36,422 bases of DNA from Lachnospiraceae bacterium (GTDB taxonomy: Bacteria > Bacillota > Clostridia > Lachnospirales > Lachnospiraceae). A program made the translations under genes and the position numbers. Position 1 is the stretch's first letter. Every line of letters begins with the position of its first letter. Location: NCBI GenBank assembly GCA_022797535.1, contig JAAWKU010000017.1:1-36422 (forward strand), in the 5' to 3' direction. The notes below the pieces were generated by a model. It worked only from the letters and a program-made list of their open reading frames with translations. It did not search any database and was not told where the DNA came from. Positions 31,760-36,422 of the stretch are shown here, piece after piece.

Positions 31760-32017
31760 TTACGCACATGCGGTCAGTCTCACAGGGAGCGGACTCATGG
31801 CCGCCAGCGGAAAAGGGCTCATAGACAAATGATAGTGGGTATTTTTCGTTTCAAAATGGATATTGTCTTCGGTCTGCTTATGCAGGGCGATAACGATGGA
31901 TGTGCGGTATAGGGTTCCCCCGGCTGCAAATAATGCAGGTCTGCCAATGATGATTGGGCACAGGAGCGTTCCGCAGAGCATGACGGTTTTCTTTTCTTCT
32001 GCTTTTTTCTTTCTCAT
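31760..32017 (-). CDS. Small hypothetical protein, 85 aa
   Basis: AATGGAGGT precedes the ATG, and a good terminator follows 55 nt after the stop, so it looks like a real single gene. A basic N-terminus, MRKKKAEEKK, is followed by a hydrophobic stretch (about 12-32) with two cysteines, so it could be membrane-associated or a folded strand-rich domain. No recognised family. Confidence 0.6.
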   Translation of the reverse strand: MRKKKAEEKKTVMLCGTLLCPIIIGRPALFAAGGTLYRTSIVIALHKQTEDNIHFETKNTHYHLSMSPFPLAAMSPLPVRLTACA

Positions 32018-32065
32018 TCTTTCTGACCTCCATTCTGTTTCTGTATTAAAATTGCAACAATGGTA

Positions 32066-32605
32066 TTAACCATAACATATCTCTAAAAGTACGCTGCGTA
32101 CCTCTTCGAGAAGCTCCTGTACACGTTTCATGGTGGTATTCTGACAGCGGGCAATATCCCGGTCATTGTAACCACAGGATTTCAGACGCACGATGTTCAT
32201 CTGCTGTCTGGATACCCGCTTTGCCAGGTCATGCAGGAGAAGCTGCTCCTCCAACTGCCGCATATATGGGTTAGAAGCTGCTATGGTTTCTTCTAAGGGT
32301 AAACTATCTTCATTCTGCTTAATATGCAGACTGACAATATCAGCATTATGCTTAGGACGCCGTTGTTTTCTTCTATAATCAGATATGCATGCTGACATTC
32401 TGCGCCAGGCTATTGTAGTAAACGAATATTGCTGCAATTCTGGTTCGGTAAAGTAACGAGAAACCGCACGCAGATAGCCGAAAATGACCACATCATAAAA
32501 TTCATCCCCTGAAAGATGATTTTCCTTTAAGAATTTATAAACAAGGTTATGGTGTTCTTCAGCAAATAAACGCTGCTCAGGTGTTAATGGTACTTCAGAC
32601 TTCAT
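32066..32605 (-). CDS. Second sigma-70-like factor, 179 aa
   Basis: An N-terminal region 2-like part (about 14-80: NLVYKFLKENHLS, FTTIAWRRMSACISDYRR) and a C-terminal region 4-like HTH (about 135-178: VSRQQMNIVRLKSCGYNDRDIARC...RVQELL). The start at 32605 has GAAGGAGG with 7-nt spacing; the upstream extension runs into a terminator. It differs from the sigma-like protein at 23293, which lacks region 2. It may direct host polymerase to element promoters. Confidence 0.8.
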   Translation of the reverse strand: MKSEVPLTPEQRLFAEEHHNLVYKFLKENHLSGDEFYDVVIFGYLRAVSRYFTEPELQQYSFTTIAWRRMSACISDYRRKQRRPKHNADIVSLHIKQNEDSLPLEETIAASNPYMRQLEEQLLLHDLAKRVSRQQMNIVRLKSCGYNDRDIARCQNTTMKRVQELLEEVRSVLLEICYG

Positions 32606-32628
32606 AAAAATTTCCTCCTTCAAATACG

Positions 32629-32667
32629 AAAAGGACTCCCCCGGCAACAAACCGGGAGAATCCTTTT
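32629..32667 (-). terminator. Terminator of the DUF932/Cys-rich gene pair
   Basis: AAAAGGA...CCCCCGG pairs with CCGGGAG...TCCTTTT, with two bulged C and a small internal loop. On the minus strand TTTTCG follows. It lies between the Cys-rich gene (32710) and the sigma-like gene (32605). Confidence 0.75.
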
Positions 32668-32709
32668 GATACGTTGCATATGGCGCCAGGCCATATTGGT
32701 TACATCAGA

Positions 32710-33549
32710 TTAAGCGGGCAGGGCTTCACATTCCCCGTTAATGGGCTGCCCGTAGTTAAATTTTCCGCCTCCGCCTGCAGGCAGGACTTCCACATTGCTG
32801 TTTCCGTAATCACAGCCGTCATCATGCTGGTTTTCCTGGATAGAAGCACGCTGCTGGAGCATCATACGGATCTGCCCCTTAAAACCGTCTGCAAACTGCC
32901 GGATCTGTGCCAGATCCTCACCGCTGAAATCGTACAGGCGGCGGAAGGTGGCAACGCTGTAATCGTCCTTTCCGTTGTTCATTTTTTTCAGTGCAATCTG
33001 TATCACGCTTCCGTAAGTCGCACGACGGCGGAGCATGAAGGACTGGTTCATAAACTCACGGAAGGGCTTTAAGCTGGTGGGCGGCAGAGTTACCTGTAAC
33101 GGCATGAACTCGCCGCTGCGGAGCAGGTAGAGCACACGCATGTTCTTGCAGGCTTTCCCATTTCCTTCTGCGGCAGAGCCGAACTGGTTTAAGGCGCAGG
33201 CCGCACAGGAACCGCCAGGCTCACCGATTCCCTGTTTCCCATCTACCGAAGAACATAAGGGATTGGAGTTGTCGTCATACTCGCTCCCCTCCGGCCAGTA
33301 AGCGTTGTTGGGGTGGTTGAAGAGGATCACTCCCTCCAGAGTTTTTGCGTAATCCGGGTTTTCCGGGTCATCGGAAGGAATCTCAAACATCAGTGCGCCG
33401 CCGCCCGGAATCTTGATCCGGGGGAAGCTCATCTGCAGGCCGTCCATATCCTCCGCCAGTTCCTCCTGGGTAAATTCCCCTTCCGGCATGGCTGCCGGGA
33501 GCATAAATTTTTCCTGTTCTGCCAAAGCGTTGTTCTGGGTGTTATACAT
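32710..33549 (-). CDS. Conserved element protein with a Cys cluster, 279 aa
   Basis: The start at 33549 has AAGGAGG upstream; the 69-residue extension overlaps the DUF932 gene and is a shadow. The N-terminal part is acidic. The middle (about 100-145) holds CSSVDGKQG...CAACALNQFGS...CKNMRV, four to five Cys that probably bind zinc or an FeS cluster, followed by a strand-rich region (LQVTLPPTSLKPFREFM) that resembles an OB-fold. This pattern suits a nucleic-acid-binding protein. Without a search I cannot name a family. Confidence 0.7.
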   Translation of the reverse strand: MYNTQNNALAEQEKFMLPAAMPEGEFTQEELAEDMDGLQMSFPRIKIPGGGALMFEIPSDDPENPDYAKTLEGVILFNHPNNAYWPEGSEYDDNSNPLCSSVDGKQGIGEPGGSCAACALNQFGSAAEGNGKACKNMRVLYLLRSGEFMPLQVTLPPTSLKPFREFMNQSFMLRRRATYGSVIQIALKKMNNGKDDYSVATFRRLYDFSGEDLAQIRQFADGFKGQIRMMLQQRASIQENQHDDGCDYGNSNVEVLPAGGGGKFNYGQPINGECEALPA

Positions 33550-33592
33550 ACTGTTTTCCTCCTTGGATTTGAATTGTTTTTTATTGGCTGCC

Positions 33593-34663
33593 TTAAGCGG
33601 CAGCCTGGTTAATCCGGTTCCACTGGCGGGCCGGCATGGAAAGAATGTTGTAGCCGATGCTCTCCAGCTGGGTGGCCCTGTCGTAATTCTCCACATCCTG
33701 GCTGTGCCTTGTGACCGCATTGGAAAGGCCGTACAGCGTAAGGTCTTTTCCTTCAATCAGATGCTGGAGGATGCCTTCCCCTTCATCGTCCGTGATGTGG
33801 AATTCCCGGCTGGCCAGTTTGACAATGCCGGGAACATCTTTGGTGTTCATTTCCGCTTTTGTGGCGTCCTGCATCATGCCGACCACCTGGGCAAAGCGTG
33901 CCTCCTCCACGGCAGCCCTGACCGTATCCTGAATCTTCAGGATAAAAGCTTTGTCATCGGCGGCCAGTGTCTTTTCGGAATAAAGCTGGAAGCTTTCTTC
34001 CATGTCATTGACCCGGCCCACATGGTTGCGTCTGGTCTGTGCATCGTTGACAATCATGCCGTTGCTGCATACCAGGCGGTAGACAAGGGGCTGGATACTG
34101 ACCGCGCCCATGCCAGTCTCACTGTTGGAAATAATGACACCGGCCTGCACAATGTCTCCCGGCACAACCTCTGCTTCCAGGCGGGTATTGACCACCTTCA
34201 TATACATCCGGCTGTCCGTAATCTGGCAGCTTTCAAACCGGGTGCCCTCCATCTGCCCGATGATGGGCAGGACGGCGGTGGCGATCTCCAGGTTGTCAAT
34301 CCGCCGGTAACGGTTGCTTAAGAAAGCCCTCGCGGTGCCTCCCATGGTGCGCAGAAGCCGTTTGGATGGGGCATGCTGAAGCCAGGCATTGACATTTGCG
34401 GCCAGAAGCTCCGGCTTTTCCGTGAGCATCCGGTCATAGTAAGGGGCAGGGATCTTTAAATGCGTCCCAATCTGCCGGTGGGCAATGGTATTGACCTGCA
34501 TGGGTTCCACCGGTTCGGTGTTTCCGTCAAACATGTGGAGATAGACCTGGGAATCATAGGGCTCCATCTGCAGGCTTCTGGTATCCACCAGATAATCTTC
34601 CTTCAGCCTGCTCTGCCTTGTGATCTCAGCGGCCATTTCTTCCAGAGTAAGTCCTTCTTTCAT
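33593..34663 (-). CDS. DUF932 domain-containing protein, 356 aa
   Basis: A phage/plasmid-type protein (DUF932, sometimes called phage/plasmid-like protein TIGR03299). The ALSNRYRRIDN segment (about 112-122), the SIQPLVYRLVCSNGM block (about 199-213) and the basic central region fit. It is usually encoded near SSB and replication genes, as here. AAAGGAG precedes the ATG at 34661-34663. It is followed closely by the Cys-cluster gene, so both likely act in element DNA metabolism. Confidence 0.85.
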   Translation of the reverse strand: MKEGLTLEEMAAEITRQSRLKEDYLVDTRSLQMEPYDSQVYLHMFDGNTEPVEPMQVNTIAHRQIGTHLKIPAPYYDRMLTEKPELLAANVNAWLQHAPSKRLLRTMGGTARAFLSNRYRRIDNLEIATAVLPIIGQMEGTRFESCQITDSRMYMKVVNTRLEAEVVPGDIVQAGVIISNSETGMGAVSIQPLVYRLVCSNGMIVNDAQTRRNHVGRVNDMEESFQLYSEKTLAADDKAFILKIQDTVRAAVEEARFAQVVGMMQDATKAEMNTKDVPGIVKLASREFHITDDEGEGILQHLIEGKDLTLYGLSNAVTRHSQDVENYDRATQLESIGYNILSMPARQWNRINQAAA

Positions 34664-34696
34664 TCGTGTTCAGCTCCTTTCCTGTTGTGTATGGGC

Positions 34697-35509
34697 TTAC
34701 CAGGATATCTGGATGCCTTTTGCCATGATTTCAGCCGCCAGCCCGTTGCGCTCAAAAACCTGCAGAAGCCGGGGCCAGTATGTCTTTTCCGGAAAGCCGG
34801 CAAGGTGCTCTTTTGCCACCTCCTCTGTGTCCTCCTCGATGCAGATATCGCCGTCCTCATGGATGGTCAGACAGCTGTGTCCTCTGGAATTTAAGTCCGC
34901 CACAAGGGATTCCAGAACCTTCCGGCCCTGAACCTCGTACCAGATCTGGGGATCTACCGGCTGTTTGTTGGGAGGAACCGTATCTTCCGGTTCACCGCCT
35001 CCGGCTTCCGAGAGGGGGACAATCTTTAACATGTTGCAGGTGATGCCGGCATTCTGGTCCACGCATACATCCGCATGGTCAAAATCCGGGATGCCGTAAA
35101 GGCGGATGCGGCCGGTTCCTCCTGTCAGCACCAGCTTTTCCGGCCTTTTTTCGCACCACTCCCAGCGCACGTCAGGATAGACCGCCCGAAGATAGGCGGA
35201 GATCCGGTGGTTGACATGGCGGAGCAGGAGCAGTTCCGTCTCTGCAGGCTCCATAGCCGGAAATACTGCAGGCTGTGAGGGGGCAATCCCTTCTGCCAGG
35301 CGTTTCTTTGCAAGCTGCCCTCGCATCCTGCGGCGCTTTGCCTGCTGCATGTATGGCCGTAAAAGCACCGCCACAACCCACAGCCCCCAGAGGGTGAATA
35401 CCCCGATCAGGAGCCATGTCTGCCAGACGCCCCTAATGAGCGCCAGTACGGCGATAACCGCACCCACAAGGATGCTGATGCTGCCCCACAGGGCTTTGTC
35501 ACTTTTCAT
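34697..35509 (-). CDS. Membrane protein of unknown function, 270 aa
   Basis: Two N-terminal membrane helices (about 8-26 and 31-51) are followed by a basic stretch, RPYMQQAKRRRMRG, so the remaining 210 residues lie inside the cell. That domain has two parts, one near 85-150 with an RIRLYGIPDFDHADVCV pattern and one near 190-270. No family recognised. AAAGGATGG precedes the ATG. The gene is bounded upstream by the 35559-35620 terminator and downstream by DUF932. Confidence 0.7.
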   Translation of the reverse strand: MKSDKALWGSISILVGAVIAVLALIRGVWQTWLLIGVFTLWGLWVVAVLLRPYMQQAKRRRMRGQLAKKRLAEGIAPSQPAVFPAMEPAETELLLLRHVNHRISAYLRAVYPDVRWEWCEKRPEKLVLTGGTGRIRLYGIPDFDHADVCVDQNAGITCNMLKIVPLSEAGGGEPEDTVPPNKQPVDPQIWYEVQGRKVLESLVADLNSRGHSCLTIHEDGDICIEEDTEEVAKEHLAGFPEKTYWPRLLQVFERNGLAAEIMAKGIQISW

Positions 35510-35558
35510 TTTTTACCATCCTTTCTCTGCTGTTGTTAAAAGTAACCTGTATGCATAA

Positions 35559-35623
35559 AAAAAGAGGAACCATACCGGTTTTTCAGTATCATTCTGAAAA
35601 CCAATACGGTTCCTCTTTTTGGT
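35559..35623 (-). terminator. Strong terminator after ssb
   Basis: AAAAAGAGGAACC (35559-35571) pairs perfectly with GGTTCCTCTTTTT (35608-35620). A nested GGTTTTTCAG/CTGAAAACC stem lies inside. The A/T runs on both sides allow termination on either strand. Confidence 0.85.
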
Positions 35624-35636
35624 GCCGGTGTGAAAA

Positions 35637-36047
35637 TCACTCCGGCAGAGGCCAGCGTTCCCCGTCCAGTACCTCCACAGGGGGAGGGACGGTGTCTGCG
35701 GCCTCGGGGGCATCTGGAAAATCGGCAGGGCTTTCCTTTGGAAAGCGTCCGGGAAGAAATCCAAAGTTGGATAAATAAATTTTCAGGACTTTTGTCCTTT
35801 CTTTCCCGTGGCCTGCGGTACAGTCCACCAGCTGTTGTGTTCCGGTGATCCATAACCGGCTCTCCTTTTTTACGCCAAGCTGTATCAGGCGGGATACTTC
35901 ATCATTCCATGCCCAGACCTGATAATACTGGAACTGTCCCTTTCCGGTCTGCTCAGTAAATCCGAAACAGACATAGGTGGAATCCTTCTGGCTCTTTCTG
36001 GGGGCCAGGTCATTCTCCACGCGTCCAAATGCAAAAATCTGTGCCAT
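35637..36047 (-). CDS. ssb: Single-stranded DNA-binding protein (OB-fold), 136 aa
   Basis: An element-encoded SSB-like protein. The first 100 residues show an OB-fold pattern: FAFGRVENDLAPRKSQ, YVCFGFTEQTGKG, QYYQVWAWN and LWITGTQQLVDC, then VLKIYLSNFGF. The C-terminal tail is acidic and Pro-rich (about 105-136), a common SSB tail type, but it lacks the DDDIPF end. The start at 36047 has GGAG upstream; the 6-codon extension has none. The long leader with promoter and hairpin precedes it. It protects single strands in replication or transfer. Confidence 0.85.
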   Translation of the reverse strand: MAQIFAFGRVENDLAPRKSQKDSTYVCFGFTEQTGKGQFQYYQVWAWNDEVSRLIQLGVKKESRLWITGTQQLVDCTAGHGKERTKVLKIYLSNFGFLPGRFPKESPADFPDAPEAADTVPPPVEVLDGERWPLPE

Positions 36048-36085
36048 AACACTCCTTTCTGCCACTGGCCTTGTTATCTATAAAA

Positions 36086-36137
36086 AAGTGCCAGCGGGAA
36101 TCCGGCCCATCCGGGCGCAGAAATGCCACTGACACTT
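36086..36137 (-). terminator. Attenuator-like terminator in the ssb leader
   Basis: On the minus strand AAGTGTCAGTGG (36137-36126) pairs over 12 positions with CCGCTGGCACTT (36097-36086), and TTTTTT follows. It lies between the promoter and the ssb start, so it would stop most transcripts unless the structure is opened. Confidence 0.7.
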
Positions 36138-36240
36138 ATATACAAACTTAACAGCGTGTGCAATGCGATTCTTTCATCGCTGTACAGACAAATCCGCCTG
36201 CAATCCTGCAAGGATACGCACAAAAATCAATTACAAAGTA

Positions 36241-36269
36241 AGTATAGCACCATATATTGTGCCTGTCAA
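36241..36269 (-). promoter_or_regulatory. Strong sigma-A promoter of the ssb operon
   Basis: On the minus strand TTGACA (36269-36264), a 17-bp spacer and TATACT (36246-36241). This is near the sigma-A consensus. The leader to ssb is about 190 nt. Confidence 0.85.
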
Positions 36270-36422
36270 GTTTATAAATACTATATATAGATATTTTGGG
36301 TGGCGAAATACAATATTTTGTAGGCGGAAACCCTGATATGTACAGGACTTCCTGATATATAAATAGGAAGCAGGGGGGCGTTATTCTGCAACATCTTGAT
36401 TTTTTGTTTCCAGCCTGTTGTC

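Larger units (their letters stand above)
36048..36422 (-). promoter_or_regulatory. Leader and promoter region of the ssb operon
   Basis: No gene is present. It contains a hairpin (36086-36137), a strong minus-strand promoter (36241-36269) and, further upstream, an AT-rich stretch with two imperfect direct repeats of CCTGATAT(G/A)TA near 36333-36363. The repeats could bind a regulator or be remnants; I cannot say which. Confidence 0.5.

Noticed and set aside
33413..34321. Plus-strand 302-aa open frame across DUF932 and the Cys-cluster gene
   Set aside because: Overlaps two well-supported minus-strand genes with ribosome binding sites and has no recognisable domain.
36333..36363. Two CCTGATAT(G/A)TA repeats as replication iterons
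   Set aside because: Only two imperfect copies and no replication initiator gene in the window.

Overview
The window looks like part of a large conjugative or plasmid-like element from a low-to-mid GC Firmicute, most likely a gut Clostridium relative (Lachnospiraceae-like). The reasons are strong AGGAGG ribosome binding sites, Tn916/Tn1549-style sigma and helix-turn-helix genes, ParM/ParR partition genes, and small element-backbone families (DUF932, DUF5688, DUF4313-like). The assignment rests on gene content and style only; no search was run. Layout: positions 1-4903 (+ strand) are element backbone, with the tail of an unknown gene, two small unknowns, a full-length NAD-dependent DNA ligase and a ParM/ParR-like segregation pair. 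Positions 4904-6537 hold two XRE regulators and one small unknown gene around several inverted repeats. Positions 6538-21964 are accessory cargo: a LysR regulator divergent from a run of 17 same-strand genes, many overlapping by 4 nt, which reads as one operon or a few nested ones. Positions 21965-23881 are a regulatory stretch with an orphan winged-helix protein, strong RNA hairpins, a sigma-like factor and a conjugative-transposon HTH protein. Positions 24003-36065 (- strand) are backbone again: SSB, a membrane protein, DUF932, a Cys-rich protein, a second sigma-like factor, DUF5688, and a DNA methylase plus SNF2-type helicase split by a frameshift. Smaller unknowns follow, one of them also frameshifted at a run of eight G. 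The cargo is the most interesting part. Its first half encodes cytosolic redox enzymes: aldo/keto reductase, flavin reductase, ferredoxin-flavodoxin (EFR1 type), iron-sulfur flavoprotein, carboxymuconolactone decarboxylase-cupin and iron alcohol dehydrogenase. Its second half is aimed at the cell surface: three membrane-anchored or lipoprotein flavodoxins, two lipoprotein alpha/beta hydrolases (one a tandem), a DUF4405-type His-rich membrane protein, a lipoprotein ApbE flavin transferase, a NusG-domain-II protein and a Gx-type membrane protein. The last three match components of Gram-positive flavin-based extracellular electron transfer loci. All three surface flavodoxins carry D-x-x-A-[S/G]-A-S directly after the first beta strand, which resembles the ApbE flavinylation site D-x-x-[S/T]-[G/S]-A-[T/S]. 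My main hypothesis is a mobile surface redox system in which flavodoxin-fold lipoproteins replace the usual FMN-binding-domain carrier and may be covalently flavinylated. The window contains no tRNA, rRNA, insertion sequence or CRISPR array that I could recognise.
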